Below the pieces are notes generated by a model. That model had not been told where the DNA came from. It worked only from the letters and a program-made list of their open reading frames with translations, and ran no database searches. Of a stretch of DNA of 64,000 bases, positions 1 through 12,868 are shown one piece after another. Every line of letters begins with the position of its first letter. Position 1 is the first letter of the stretch. The stretch lies in NCBI GenBank assembly GCA_037179385.1, contig CM074200.1:33607884-33671883 (forward strand), in the 5' to 3' direction. The stretch comes from Holothuria scabra (Eukaryota > Echinodermata > Holothuroidea > Aspidochirotida > Holothuriidae). Made by a program: the position numbers and the translations under genes.

Positions 1-2241
1 TGATTTAAAGTGTTAAACCGTGTTGGCATTTGTTTTGTTAAACAATTAATTATCAGTTTGAAATCATCAGACAGTTAATTGTTTGGTAATTGTTACTGAT
101 TATTTCCAAGGATACAAATTATCATTCTCAAAATAAAACCCTCATTACATACTAATGTTACCACTGTCCTTGAAACGAACATTGCAAAACAAAGGATAGC
201 AGTAGGCATATGCGGCATTGTTCCTCCTAAGACGTCACAAAATTTGCAAAGTGAGCTCCAAAAATGCATGCAAGTGCAAATCACAAAGTACCCCGTACAA
301 TGATCAGTTTTAGACGAATTTTGATGCGAATTGCGACAATTTTCTTGATTTTTTCATGGCAAGTACCCACCTTTGTCATTTTTACAGCAAACCTTTGAGG
401 CAACCAGATTACATGACCTGCATTCAATTTTCCTATGAAGCCAATCAGTTCCACAAACTAGCACTAACACTGGTAAGAACACCACCACTTTATGTACACC
501 TCTCGGCGAAAGCTCTTACACCCTTGCTATAAGTAACATGTGTAATTTATACATACCACGCAACATGAGGCGTACACGTCTTCAGAAGCATTCATTTTGT
601 TGTAGTCTTCAAAGCTACTAACTCCACAACATTCGACCTGTAAAGCATTTAAAGATAGTGCTAAAACATCCCTTTAGATTTTATAATCCAGTCGTTTTAT
701 TCACCCAGCATGTTCTAGGGAACCAAATTAAACAGTACTTCCATGGTCTGATCATGGAAGTACTACCTGGAGGCCGTTCCACAAAGAGTTACGCACAATC
801 TTAAGTTTGATTCACCATACTTAAGCCAACAGTAAATCAAACTTAAGATCGCGCGTAACTCTTTGTGGAACGGGCCCCTGGTCTGACGCAGTTTACCCGA
901 TCATACACAGTACCGAAGTGTGGACCGCGAGTTAGAATCTTAGTACTTACACAGGGTTATCCATTCACTTTGAAATTTTGACGAACGGGTATGGAGGGCG
1001 TTTTTACCATGCTGGGACAGACTGAGAGGGGATTAATGATTTTCTGTCTTCTCCAATTCACACACATTCCAATGCTCATAAATGACTATTTAATTCCCAT
1101 GATTCATATTTTCAATATGGTCGTCAAGAGAAAGGGTGATGCAGTCTCCCTAAATAGATTTAGCGTGACCACGCGTCATCCTAAATGCTAATTCATGAGT
1201 GTTTCTCAATGTGGTGATATTTGTTTCCGAAACGTTAGGTGACAACGACTTCTTGCTTTTCCATTTCTTTGCACCATATATATTCAACGCCCCATTTTGT
1301 AAACACGTTTAAAATTCTGAACATGATTATCTATTTAAAAACTAAATATTAAGCAATTTTAATTTTTTTTAAAGCAAGATGTTAAGACTGACGAGTGTGC
1401 TTATAAACTTAACGTATCGTTCAATTCCCAAACACCTACTTTGAGTGTACATCAGGTTGTGGTGGCTGCATATCCCTTTTAATTCTTTGAAGTTTTTTTA
1501 CGGGATATTTAGTTACCAAGCAAGTGCATACGTCCCCCCCCCCCCCCAAAAAAAAAAAAAAAACCTTATTTTCAACCCCGCCTCTTATTTCTCTAACAAC
1601 CTTTCATTAGTTAGGGACCTGAATATTTCAAATTCAGTGTAAACAATTAGTTAATCATAAAGCTCGGGGTGGAGGGGGGTAAAAAAGAGTTCCGGTTGAT
1701 GTCCTGTAAACATGATGAAATATGCTTATAACCACTAGTCATTTCAATGACGGTGTGAATTTATACAGTATCTTTACTTCTTATATGGAAGATGGAAAGT
1801 TCTTCTGAATTCAGTCAAGTGGTAAATATGATCTGATAAAATAGCCCGAAAAATGCAAAAGTGAAATTCTTTCTCAGGAAATTTAACTCATCACTTTCCC
1901 TAAAAGTTCAGTAAGGTAAATCTTCTCAAGTATGGCTGGACGTGACATTGGACTATTTTGAGTAAACATGCTTCTACTAAAGATAAAGGTGAAAGATGAA
2001 GAAATATGAAATTTGATGAATAACAGACAAAGACCAATGATGATGATGTCTGCGTAGTAGGCTGTTCTCGACAAACATACTGCTTGATTAGACGAATCCT
2101 TCAAGATTAAAAGGCAATGATAAAAGAGGATTTGTGAGAAGTCCACTCTTCGTGGGCCACTGAAGGATGAAAGATGTGCATTATACTGTTTACAATATAA
2201 CTCGATAATAATTGGCTTTGCTGAAAGTTTTATGAGCTTAC
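1..2241. other. Left flank of gene A: presumed intron with small repeats
   Basis: This lies downstream of the last recognised exon of gene A and is presumed to be its next intron. It holds an AT-rich stretch with repeated 'gtt(a/t)aac' motifs at 1-120, a hairpin element at 773-873 and a C15 run joined to an A-run near 1536-1563. No convincing exon was found. Confidence 0.4.
773..873. mobile_element. Short palindromic MITE-like hairpin
   Basis: Two near-perfect arms of about 40 bp (773-812 and 834-873) flank a spacer of about 20 bp. The left arm starts CCGTTCCACAAAGAGTTACG and the right arm ends CGTAACTCTTTGTGGAACGG. A second small palindrome (AGTACTTCCATG at 735-746 and its complement) lies immediately to the left. 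The structure fits a non-autonomous foldback DNA element; the superfamily is not assigned. Confidence 0.75.
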
Positions 2242-2331
2242 CATATACTGCATTACTTCCCACGCTGTACTTATATCTGTTGATGTTTTCTCCACGTGTT
2301 TGTTAAAAGTGCCATTTATGGTATCTTTAAA
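2242..2331 (-). CDS. Tetraspanin A exon (start of large extracellular loop)
   Basis: Thirty codons between ACCCAG and GTAAGC, opening FKDTINGTFNKHVEK and ending TAWEVMQYM. The W-x-x-x-Q pattern matches the position of WNFLQ in gene B. The exon is nine codons shorter than its counterpart. It has a sequon NGT. Confidence 0.82.
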
Positions 2332-5300
2332 CTGGGTAGAAAAATGGAATTAGACGTTCGTGATAATGTGATTTTGACGACACATGGTTACTAGCCGTTA
2401 TTAAAAAAGCAAATTGAGGTTGAAATTTGATATGAAAAAGAAAAGCCGATGATACTTTTAAAACAGCAGACTTGTATGTTTGGTAGGCCTATATGTATGA
2501 TATCTCAAGCACTGTCAAATGGTTGGTTATTCGAAGCTGTAAGTCATGAGGATCTTGCATACTAGTCTTCTCAATGAAACATTACGCCACAGAAGGGCGA
2601 GTACTGATGCCGTTTTCCTTTGAGTTCTTAAAATACGAAACTTTGAAACAAGTTTTACTTCAAAAGGGCATACCAAGCACCAGATCTCATGTAAAGACTC
2701 CTAATTTTCCAACATTTTCCAAAGGAGAGGGAGACACTCCTCCCGTAAGACCCCTTTCCCAAGCCGGCTATCAATGACACTCTTTTACTTTCGTTCCTAA
2801 AACACAAACAATTTGTAACAAATTTTAATTAAAAAATGTCATACGCAGTGCAAGCCTCGCATGTAAAGACACCCAATTTTTCAAAATTTTTCAGAGGGGA
2901 GAGGCAAACCCCCTTCCTTAGACCCCTCCACTTTGTAGGTAATCACTCAACATACTGCATTCCCCCCCCCCCCTATTCATAGGAATCCTGCGTACGCCAC
3001 TGTTTTTTCTTCTCTTTTTTTCATTCGTGAAGGGCACCACACGAACCAATCAGTTGCAAATCACGTAGAAGTTCAAGAGAAGTACGGTACACTCTTGTGT
3101 GACCCTAACCAGCTGACGGTGCACACCTCATTAAAAAAAGAGAGAATTAACCTTCCAGACCACATTTATTTGGAAATTGACCACCGTTTTACATTTTTAG
3201 GTAGTTTTATCCGTACAGTGCAACTTTTTCTATTTTGGTGACACTAAATAACACATTCGTGTTGGTGTGTCGTTAAACCCTATCCAACTATAAACTAAGT
3301 AACCAGACCACAGCTCCCCGCGAATGCGACAAAATATGTACCATGTATGAGCCAATCTGCAAGTTTAGCCTTGTTAGTTTACTAATATAGTATCACAATT
3401 CTTTACTATATAACTTTACGAGAGAAGGAAAGCTGGTCTCATCGATCCACAACACAGTTCATGGCAAAGGAAAAAGGCATTTTCCAGATCCTTGTATAAC
3501 TGACTTTGCTCTTCTTGTAGATTTTGTTGTTATTTTATTTTTCAATGCTTAGAGCAAATTTAAACTTGAAAAACGAATCATCAACAGATAGAACTCTAGC
3601 GTTTCTTTTACACTCATAAATATAGTATTTCATATGAATTGTTTAAAATTTATATGCATGAACGGGACAGTTTCGATACCCGAAGAAGTTTTGTTTTGAG
3701 GAAACAAAATTGTTTTTCTTTATACTAGACCCTCTACATCAAGAATAAATGACGGAGTATTACTACATTCCCACATAAGGTGTTCAATGCTTTCCTTTGC
3801 AATAACACAGGAGCTACAAATTTGCCCACTGAAAATAAGAGCTAATTTGTAGGAATAAGCCTGTGGAGAAACTTGAATTGAAAATAACGAAGCCTGGCCG
3901 ATGATACTGTTTAGTGCGGGATTGAAAAAAGTCTTCCATTCATTACCAGTAAGGTAAGGAAATAAGTCATGCAATTTTTTTCTTGATGTAGGGACCTCAT
4001 AAAATCGTTTTAGACAGCGGTAAATAAATTGGGACACCGAAGTACACTTTAACTCTTTGTTCAAAAAAACAATATTAGCAGTAAGAACTAAGGTTTCAGT
4101 ACACCCGGATCAAGTATGTGGCATTGCATTTATTAATCCCCAAGATAATGTGAAAGCAAAAGCCTCGATGTTAAAGACATGTTTAAATTGCTCCAGAGTG
4201 AAGGGTGAGTTGTCATTGTCAAAAAAGTAACATACATCACATTCTTCCGAAATAATTTCCTATTCTCTAACCAACCAACCAACCAACCAACCAGACTGAC
4301 TGACTGACTGACTGACTGACTGACTGACTGACTGACTGACTGACTGACTGACTGACTGAATAACGGACTAGCTAACTAACTAACTTACTTACTAAACATT
4401 ACAATATTGGTATCAACACGTAAATTATAAGTCATATAAGTCATTCCCGTGTGGTCTAAAGTACCATTTAAAGAACAATACCAAAGTTCCTGGAGACTCC
4501 TTCGCACTTAATTCAGGTACATTTCAAACTATTTATAAAAGTAGGCACATGAGTTACTTTCAAGTTCAGACTGTTCGCTTCCAACAGGAAACTGCCATTT
4601 GCCTTTCACTGGTTACTGCTTCCATTTGATTGATTGATTAGATGTAAACCACATCCACATTTGTTTTCAAGTATTTAAGCCTAAAATATAATTGAATTTT
4701 ATACCATGCTATAAGGTATACACGCGAAATTCATTTTACTACTGATCACGTGATATTAACTTACCCCTTCTGGAGAGAGCAGTAAGTAGACAGCGATTCC
4801 TAATTGAATTGCAATGACTTGGATAAGTGTGATGATGTACTAAAACAGGAACAAAAACAACAGTGTGTTAGATATAAAATAGAATCATTAACAATGCATC
4901 TTTCGTTTGAGATACTAACGTACACTCTAGCTAAATGTAAACCAAACAATGGTCAAAAGCGGCCTTTTAAAGTTGAACATATATTAATATCTTCGTGTGT
5001 CCAGTTTCCTCTACACTCCATACAAAGTAGTACAAAAAACTGAGTCCAAAACTAAAACGTTTATGCTTTGATAACAGTCGAGATCTTCCTATATACATTC
5101 AGAGTGGACGAATTTTTTTCGACCAGCTCATCGCTACGGGAAAAAAAAACCGATGGGCTGCAGCCTAAGGGGATCGCTGTCACAAAGGCGCTACGCAGGC
5201 TATGATTAGTTTAGCTTACCATTTCTGCCAATTGTAGTGGTACATTAATTATCATGGAGACCTAAATTTCAGATCGACTTGCAGCTTGTCCATTTCTTCT

Positions 5301-6798
5301 TTTTTTTTCTTTTTGCATTGAAGTGAAAATTGTAATTACAAATGAAAGTCCGAAATAAGAACCGCTTCAGTTCCACTTTACAAGACTGAAAATGCCATTT
5401 CCGATTGTCTGAGTGTCACGGATTTTCAAAATCTTATTCTCTCCGGGCCATACTTTGAATAGCAACTCAACGTATTATGGGTTTTAAAATGCATTTTCAG
5501 ACGAAATTTTTGACACCCTTGAAAAGATTTGGGGCTGGCCCCGACAACCCCCATTGGGCACAATGCCTCTGTGTATGGTCTACATGGACAAAAATCATGT
5601 GAGCATAGATGTCTCCACCGAATGAAGTGAGTTACAAAAAAGGCGCCGCAGGTAATTTGACGACATTTCAGACAAAATGAAAAACAGAAACACAACAACA
5701 GAATATCGAAGAACTTCATTCTGTCTGTTGTGTTTGAACTAGCATGGTGATTTATGTAAAGAATGGGCAGTCACCTCTCCCCCCAAACTACAATTTTTGT
5801 GGTTAGTTTACAAATATTTTCAATTGGCACAGATCTTTGATTGGCAGCAAGTTTAAATCTGGGGAAAACTGTATTAAACAGCATGTACTGTATACTGATA
5901 GTTTTTATTTCACATTAGGGTGTTTTATACTATGCCTAAAGATTGTGCCCGGATGAAGACGAGTTTTAGACAGTTGTACTGAGGAGAAAACTTAAGTCAG
6001 TAGGTTAGGATAACTGGAACTTTTTGTCGCGAGAGGTTTAGACCTCTAAAATGGGACCAAGTAGGAGACAAAGAGGAATACGAACGGTTAAAGGTTCAAA
6101 ACTTTTGACGACGTCATGAGAAAATGTGTACTGAACTTAACTGAAGTAACTTTTATTTCAAAGGAAATTGGGAAATTACTGACATATGGGCAACTCTCTA
6201 GTCCCATGGACTTAGTGTATTGACGTCATTTTGGAGGAAAAACACTGACGTACGTACAGCGGTCGCACGCACTAGACTTCTCCGGGGCATGTAGTAGAAT
6301 AAGGCACGTAACCCGGATTGGTCGACAAAAGCAAAAAAAAAATACGAGGTTTTTTCCAAACACGGGGATTTGATTTCTTGAAAATTTACATCCACAACGT
6401 CAAACCAACCTGGTGGCTTTCATAGCCTTTTTTCCAGTCGTGGGGCACGATAGGCAATTAGTTCTGTAAAATCTTACTTAAGTGTCTACCTTATCAGCAC
6501 AAGTGAGTTAATATGAATGACCATGAATATATTGACCGATGTAAAGCTGCAAGCTACTTACAATTCCTAACAAAGTGACGCTCAAGAAGGAAGACCCGAG
6601 GCAGCCACATAGTGATACGATGAATACCATCAAACCGAATCCAATACATGCCCACGCAATCACTATCACAGATGTTGTATCAAATACTGGTTTCAGAGAG
6701 TCGATAACCTCCTCATCACTTATTAGATCTATGTACAGTATAGAGTCTGGAACGAAGAGAAGCATACTACCCACAGCAACAAGAAACACACCGACCAT
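2242..6798 (-). CDS. Tetraspanin gene A, partial (three internal exons)
   Basis: Three consecutive minus-strand exons (6798-6562, 4839-4765, 2331-2242) encode a second tetraspanin. They cover the end of TM1, the small loop, TM2 with CGC, TM3 and the start of the large loop. All junctions are GT-AG and phase 0, in the same order as gene B exons 2-4, so the two genes look like tandem duplicates in the same orientation. Exon 1 with the start codon should lie to the right of 6798 but was not found. The CCG exon and TM4 exons are expected left of 2242 and probably fall outside the window; the matching intron in gene B is 3.4 kb. The three exons have no stop codon or frameshift, so this may be an active gene cut by the window edge. 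Confidence 0.85.
2574..3002 (-). repeat. Partial copy of the 'GTGGCGTAC' G-tract repeat
   Basis: This segment resembles part of the element at 53081-53974. Shared phrases include 'catgtaaagac', 'acttcaaaag' and the right end 'cctgcgtacgccactg' preceded by a C10 run. It contains two diverged direct copies of one subunit (about 2630-2790 and 2800-2960). Confidence 0.6.
3720..4256 (-). pseudogene. Non-LTR retrotransposon (LINE) 3' fragment, reverse-transcriptase C-terminal region
   Basis: A minus-strand open stretch of 114 codons (4064-3720) carries the cysteine-histidine cluster CSSCVIAKESIEHLMWEC. This is typical of the zinc-binding domain at the C-terminus of many LINE reverse transcriptases, and a WK-x-F-F-N-P motif precedes it. 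Just upstream, in another frame with stops, lies LEQFKHVFNIEAFAFT and similar, which resembles the thumb region of these proteins. Frame breaks show a dead copy. It lies in an intron of tetraspanin A on the same strand. The clade cannot be set from this fragment. Confidence 0.72.
4269..4395. repeat. Compound microsatellite (AACC)n-(GACT)n-(CTAA)n
   Basis: Tetranucleotide tracts follow one another: AACC units at 4269-4292, about 16 GACT units at 4294-4359, then CTAA/CTTA units at about 4370-4395. Confidence 0.95.
4765..4839 (-). CDS. Tetraspanin A exon (TM3)
   Basis: A 75-bp phase 0-0 exon encoding YIITLIQVIAIQLGIAVYLL then LSPEG, bounded by TTTTAG and GTAAGT. It matches gene B exon 3 in length, phase and residue pattern. 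Confidence 0.9.
5310..5435 (+). repeat. Degenerate copy of the 'GCCATTTCC-GTCTGA' core repeat
   Basis: Reads like the segment at 29740-29840 and 55690-55790: '...tccgaaataagaaccgcttcag...' then 'atgccatttccgattgtctgag'. It is old and truncated, in an intron of tetraspanin A. Confidence 0.5.
6562..6798 (-). CDS. Tetraspanin A exon (TM1 end, small loop, TM2)
   Basis: Seventy-nine codons between the acceptor TTTACAG and the donor GTAAGT. The exon begins MVGVFLVAVGSMLLFV; this ATG is an internal codon in the splice model, aligned with VIGLGMIASG of gene B. It continues through an acidic loop, a TM2 with VIAWACIGFGLMVFIVSL and the CGC motif. Confidence 0.92.
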
Positions 6799-7189
6799 CT
6801 GTAAATTAAAAGCGAGGAGAAAGGCTGTTATGCTTTAATCGTTTGTTCACAAAGAGTCCTAACGAACTCTATACCTTTGAAGCAACAAGTTTACTTTACT
6901 AGACAAAAACAAGATAAGTCTATGTGGCAGTTTATCTTTCTAAACCTTTTAATGCAAAAAAATTACTGTGATCTTTTTCTTTTTTCTTTTATTCCAAAAC
7001 AACTATTAACAACGATACTCAGGTCTCATTACATGTATATCTGTTATTCTGTGTTGATCAGACCCACACAAAATTGGGAAAAACTAGAAAACGGCTCGTT
7101 AACGTCATCACAAGATAGCTATGGCCGACAATTTCAGCATATTTGGTGTATAGATTTTTTCTGTTGAGAGGAAAGAACTGATATTTTTT

Positions 7190-8560
7190 TTATGGAGGTC
7201 AAAGTTTATCTGAGGTCACCAGGTCTACAGATGCGAAAACCTTAAAATGGTTCTTAAACCCGATATCTCAATATACCATGACCAACACTTTTTATGTTTG
7301 GTACATATATTTTTTATGTTGAGGAAAAGATCCCCATTTTTGTTCTGGTCAAATGTCGTTTGAGGTTGCCAGATGTAAAACTGCAAAAACTCTGTAATTG
7401 GATTCGTTTTTCAAGTTTTACCTCCAAGAGTGTTGGAAGTTTGTCAGTAACTTTTTGTCCATTTCCCTTTGAATGCCCGCCTGGGAAAAGTTCTCCTGGC
7501 TCAAGACCTGAATGGCATGTTAGAAAAATATGTCAAGATGGGAATTACTGGAACTTTTCATATTTGGTATACTAGTTTATTCTGTTGAGAAGGACCCATT
7601 GTTTTGAGAAGGTCAAAGGTCATTTGGGATCTCCCGAGATCAAAGAGTACATTCCATGGAAACTGCTTGTAAAGCTGATATGGTACATCCAGAAGGATAA
7701 ATGTGGTAGAAGTCATACTTGGCAGGTCGATTGAACATCTTGAGCAGATGATCCCTATCGTTTTGTTGGAGGTCAAAGGTTATTTGGGGGTCACCAGAGA
7801 TTAAAGTTCAAAACCTTGTGATCAAGATATATCAAACAGGGTAACTCCGAGGGGTCTCCGGCATTCTTATTATGTGGATTTTCTTAATTAGGTAAATGAC
7901 CCCATTGATTTTGGTGAAGTTGGAAGGTCGTAAGGGGTCACGAGAGGTCAAATACCTTGAAATTCCATGAAACTTCTGAACACAACATTTCAAAAAGGAT
8001 ACATGTGAGAGATTCACACTTGGTGCGTGGATCGTTCATATTTACTAGACGATCCTGATCGTTTTTATGTGGATGTCAAATGTCATTTGGGTACCCGTAC
8101 ATCAAAAGTCGAAACCTAGTGGTTATAATATATTATTATATTTCACTCTTAAAAGACAATGGTCAATTTGACCATTGATTTGGTCAACTATACATATGCC
8201 TAAACTATTGTCAAATTACTTACCACATCTACGGTCAAAGTGATCACTTTATGGTCAAATCTGACCATAAAATGGTCATAGTTTCAGTAGACCATATGAC
8301 CATTGTTTGGTTCGGTGCATAGTTAACAATACTGTTTTTATAGAGTGTATGATGGTTGTCTTACTTAGCATGTGGATGGACCATATTGAGTAGGTGATAT
8401 CTATTGTTCTTGGTAGCCTTGGATCAGTTGGGGTCACAAGGGGCCAAAAGTTTGAAAAAAAAATCTCAACATATCATATGACAAAGGATCACCGTCTTTT
8501 GACTTTCTTTTTTTCTTTTCTTTTTTTCACCATTGTCTGTGTAAGATTTGCCTCTTGAGA
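7190..8560 (+). repeat. Degenerate tandem array, unit about 150-160 bp
   Basis: A phrase like 'aggtcaaaggtcatttggggtcaccagaggtcaaa' recurs at about 7197, 7347, 7611, 7770, 7918, 8074 and 8408. The steps are 150, 264, 159, 148, 156 and 334 bp. The last long step contains a 205-bp insertion (8143-8347). The units also share a segment about 'gatatctcaa...accat' and 'cttggtatgtggat...ttgagta'. Divergence is high, so this is an old array. A related inverted unit lies at 44021-44150. Confidence 0.75.
8143..8347. mobile_element. Small TIR element inserted in the tandem array
   Basis: The ends are CACTCTTAAAAG on the left and TTTTTATAGAGTG on the right, giving short imperfect inverted repeats. The inside is made of 'tggtcaa/ttgacca' palindromes such as ATGGTCAATTTGACCAT. 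It interrupts the tandem array between two units; the step without it is about one unit length. Class unknown; MITE-like. Confidence 0.6.
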
Positions 8561-11140
8561 GTTAAGAGAGTTTCATACCTTCATGTCAATATTAAATAGT
8601 TAAACAAAAAATGCTCACCGCTAAAGCACAGTTCAAAATAGTGAGAACTTTTCGCGACAGGGAAAATAGGTTCACCATCTTTGGTCACTTGATTCTGTGG
8701 TAAAGATACAAGAAAACATGAACAGTTCTCTTTTCGGGCCACGGTAAGAATAAAATCAACATGATTAGTTGAGTCTAAACAAATGCAGCCATTCGACAAG
8801 GAGATTAATTAAAAAAAAAAACAAAACAAAGATGGCATGTAAATTAGCAATGATAATTCGCTGTCGGGGACTAATGCAAGAGTTTTATTAATCCATTTAG
8901 AATGCGTTATTCTATTTTAATGGGTCCAAAGATTTTTAATCATTCATACACAAAATATTTTGTATTAAAAAGAAAAAAACGAGAAAAAAAAAAACGAACT
9001 AAATGCAGTCTGTAGATAACCACTTTCAAACAGCACAACCCCGAATAAAATGCACTAACCTACGATGAACCCTTTTTATACATTACAAGGAAGTCTCCTG
9101 ACCCATTATTGACCAACAAAAATTAAGGATTAGTGTCAAGGATGAGTGAACATCAAGTATAGTGTAAAGGGATAAGAAAACTACGTAAAAAATAATTACA
9201 GTAGTTACCCCAACATGTATTATGATAAAGCAACAGCTATATCTTACAAATGAATTTCGAAACATTTTCCAGATGGTAAGAAAAACTCGTATATTAAAGG
9301 GAAAATTGTCGGTAAGAAACGATTGAGCACGAATTTATTAATTTATATTGAAGCATAAAGCACCGTCACATGAGTTAAAACGTCATTCTTTGAGTAGAAC
9401 AAATATGAAATTAAATTTTGATGATTGTACTTTTCTTTTGACGGACCACTTTTCCTCTATAATTCACACAAAGAAAGAACCAAAACAAAATTATGAGACA
9501 GGCAGACATGCAAACATTTGAAACTGTTAAATGTCAGCTAGACCCGTAAGCAAAAAAAAAAAAAAAATTCATAGAAAATTTATATTTCAAAAATATCTTA
9601 GTTGTTCCTTATGCGTACCAAATATGTATAATGCCTATTGGATTAATAGCAATACGCACTATCCTATACAGCAATAACAAAGAATTGTGGGTAAATGTTT
9701 TGGTGTGCATTCGCTGCAAACACGATGCTACTTGTAAATATCATTTAGGAAAGAGGTAGTGAATTTTCGTCGATGCAAACAATGTTCGAATTTAAGTTTT
9801 AAGGAAAGATTTAATGCTGTTGCCAGCCTCTCCCCTTATCGGGGGATGCACATTGTTTAACAAGAAATTTCCTAACTGGCTAACGATAGCCCCAATCTCT
9901 AACCGAAACAAAGAATAAAATCAATACAATACAATTGAAACAGCCAATCAAGAAACACCTTGTTAAAAAATGCCCCTCCACCCCCCACCCCATCCCATCT
10001 CTAAAATTCGTTCAAGCTCGTGGCGATCATGCAAGTAATAATTTGTGGCATACTAACTTACTCCCCTCCCCCTTCTCCATGAGAGGAGCCTATAGGTTTT
10101 ATAAACATACCGTAGAACTAGCGGGAAGCAAGTCAACTGTAATACAAATTCATTCAACGCAAGGCTTACCATCTACATTTTTTGCCATTTTTACCATGTA
10201 CTATTTTTTACCATTACAATGAGCATTTATTATTAAACTGAAGCTGCCAAGCTGAGTGGCAGCTCATTGCATCCGACTTGCATGAAGTATATCAAGCGTG
10301 CTTCTTATCAAAAATCATGGTTGAAATTTCAATAATTGAAAGCAAACACTAGACATTTTCGTCAAATATTATAATCATATGTCGGAGACGATTACTAATT
10401 TCAGTGTAATGACATGTGAGGAGCCAGAACGAAACAGAGAAAGAGGAATATAGGAAAGATAAAATGTAAACATCATGCACAGAAATTAAAAAAAAAAAAC
10501 AAGAAAAAACAGCCAGCAAATGACTAACATCCGTCATTTTCTGACTGATTTTAAAATATTGACATTTTCATGTTTTGTAAGGAAAGGTGCATGGCGGCAT
10601 TTAAGACATAAAACTTTGGCAAGATATATTGGAGAGAGGGTAAAAGCAAAACTACTTTTGACATTACAAATAAATACTTGTTTTATTGATTTTCGTGTTA
10701 TTCTTGGTTGTGGTTTTCGAGACATTATGTCACATATAATTGCTTCATTAACAACTTGAGGTGAACTTAAAACGAGCAGGGGCTACTGTAGCTCCGATGA
10801 TCTCCCCACACAGGAATGTGCATTTTTTCTTTGACTGGTTTTTAATTTTATTGCTTCAATGTTGGCTCCATTTTATGCCCCTTTCCCTCAGACATTCACA
10901 TTACAATCTCATTGGTCATTTGAGCTATGGAGAAGGAATTAGATTGTCAAGGCAACGTAACACTGATGTCTATACACTCATATAATTTTGAGAGCATTCA
11001 TTCTTTGAAGTTAGATGTCAACTGTACAAGAATGTTTTTTTTATGAAATACATATCTAACGTTTAACTGTAACATTATTTTTCCAGTTGTTATGTAGACC
11101 TGTCGGTAATTATAATGTAACGCATTGTCAAACACAATTG
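8561..11140. other. Intergenic, AT-rich, no gene recognised
   Basis: Only short random open frames. It contains A-runs (8810-8830, 8970-8996, 9548-9565) and a tRNA-like fragment 'ctcattgcatccgacttgcatgaag' near 10250 that resembles the head of the SINE at 28103. Confidence 0.4.
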
Positions 11141-11143
11141 AAA

Positions 11144-11250
11144 TGGTGAGTTCTAACCGGGTTCCGGGTAAGTATGCAACTCATGCAATCCCGGTAAATT
11201 TAAAACCAAATACCTGGTTATCATTGCATTTTTTAAATCAGTTTCAGAAC
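11144..11250 (+). repeat. Dispersed repeat, copy 1 of pair with 12681-12832
   Basis: 'gtgagttctaaccgggttcc', then 'gggta..gt' and later 'ctggttatcattgcatttttt' match 12681-12832 in the same orientation, with indels. Nature unknown. Confidence 0.55.
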
Positions 11251-12680
11251 GTTTGAAAAGCAAATTTACAATTAGACTTTCCTCTCATGTTCAAGGGGCA
11301 TAAAATGTTCATGTGTTCTACCAAAACAAGATGATTTTTGTGATAATTTTCATTTTATACTATTTCAACATGTTTATACTCTGGCGTGGTGCCACGTGCA
11401 TGCACGGAGAAAATGTTGGAGAAAATTCATTCATTCCTTTAGGGGGTCGCTTCAAAGGTTTTTTTTTTTAAACAACCGCCAATGATCCCACAATTTTTTT
11501 TCTTATTTCGCTTACAAGTATCTTAAATGCTATTTTATGACTTAAGCACAGCATATTCAAAATAACCCGATGAGTTACTCACTTAAATGTACGAATTAAG
11601 TTAGAAATTCTTTTAATGACTCTCCACAACAGGCGCGTAGCCAAGATTGTGTCATGGGGGGGGGGGTGGGACACGACATGAGAGGAAAGTCTAAGGATAG
11701 AGAGAAAAGAGCGTTATGTCGGGTGTTTTTTTTTTTGGCATCGCAAGGTTGGGTCATGGGGTTCTATAACTTACCCCCCCCCCCCACGCCCAGTGGCTAC
11801 GCTACTGCTCCATAGCCAATAATAAAACATGAAAACGCTACACAAATCCACAATTGTGTGACTGCAATTTTCCTTTGCAAATTCAACAAGTAACTCCCAT
11901 GATTTCAGCAAAGGATTGCCATTGTTCATGGAAGACTTTTTAAATAACTTATTTACGACAAGGCCACCATTCCGCCGGCGCATACATCCTAACATCCCTC
12001 CTGTTTTTCCGAAGTAGAGTTCATTGAAGTCATTCTTCGAGATATAAGTTTTGCAAAAGTTTCGATGCTGCTGGTGTCCCCTTCATTCGTTAATTTTAAT
12101 TATTCAGCGCCTGTCGCCTATTAAGTATTATTTTTGCTTGCAATATTTAATATGGTTCTATACGGTATGTACATTTAATTATTTGTGGATTTCAACTAAG
12201 AAGAAAGCAATTAATCGTTAAACATGGATTTTCTGTCAAAAACGTGACAAGCCTCTCGTGGCTGACTAGTAACTGGTTGATGTCAATATCTTTTTCAGCA
12301 AAAGTTGGCATCAATGATCAGAGCGACTGTCATGAAAATGTTGTGAATTTGTAGTACCTTATGGCGAGATGTTCAGATTTGACTTTGGAATTAGAATTTA
12401 AATTAGAATGAACAAAAGATTGATGAAAGAAATCAGGCTTGCAAAAATTCTAAAAAACGCAAAGCTGTCAAGGCAATACGAAAGTAAGACCATTATAATA
12501 ATCCAGTTGTGAAATGTTCTGGAGCATGTGCAATCACATGGTTTAAAAGAAAAAACAAGTTTGAATAGAAATAAAGCCTTGAGTCTCATTCAAGTCAGGA
12601 TTTTCTGATCCCCAACCTTTTATCAGGGGACCGTTGCTCCCAAGTCGAGGCTCCCTGTACTCTGACGCCCCGCCCCCAGG

Positions 12681-12832
12681 TGAGTTTTAACCGGGTTCCG
12701 GGTCAGTGCCGGCACACATCTCATACAATCCTTGTCAATTTAACCAACAATTCTAATTCACACCAACCAATTTATTAATGAATCTAACCAAAGACCTGCA
12801 TGGTTATCATTAGAGTTTTTAAATTAGTTTCT
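12681..12832 (+). repeat. Dispersed repeat, copy 2 of pair with 11144-11250
   Basis: 'gtgagttttaaccgggttcc' through 'tggttatcattagagttttt' matches the copy 1.5 kb to the left. A hairpin (12869-12903) follows. Confidence 0.55.
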
Positions 12833-12868
12833 TCATTGCTGTAAATACGGAACTCCTGGTTAAATTTC

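Noticed and set aside
363..460. Possible CCG-type loop exon of tetraspanin A (minus strand, VCGTDWL...SKVCCKND)
   Set aside because: The cysteines and the GTGGGT donor look suggestive, but the first Cys of CCG is missing and no acceptor gives the phase 0 entry that the previous exon requires.
1883..2263. 126-codon minus-strand open frame as a separate membrane protein
   Set aside because: Its beginning reads from tetraspanin A exon 4 in through the donor; the rest is intron. Hydrophobic stretches are from AT-rich sequence.
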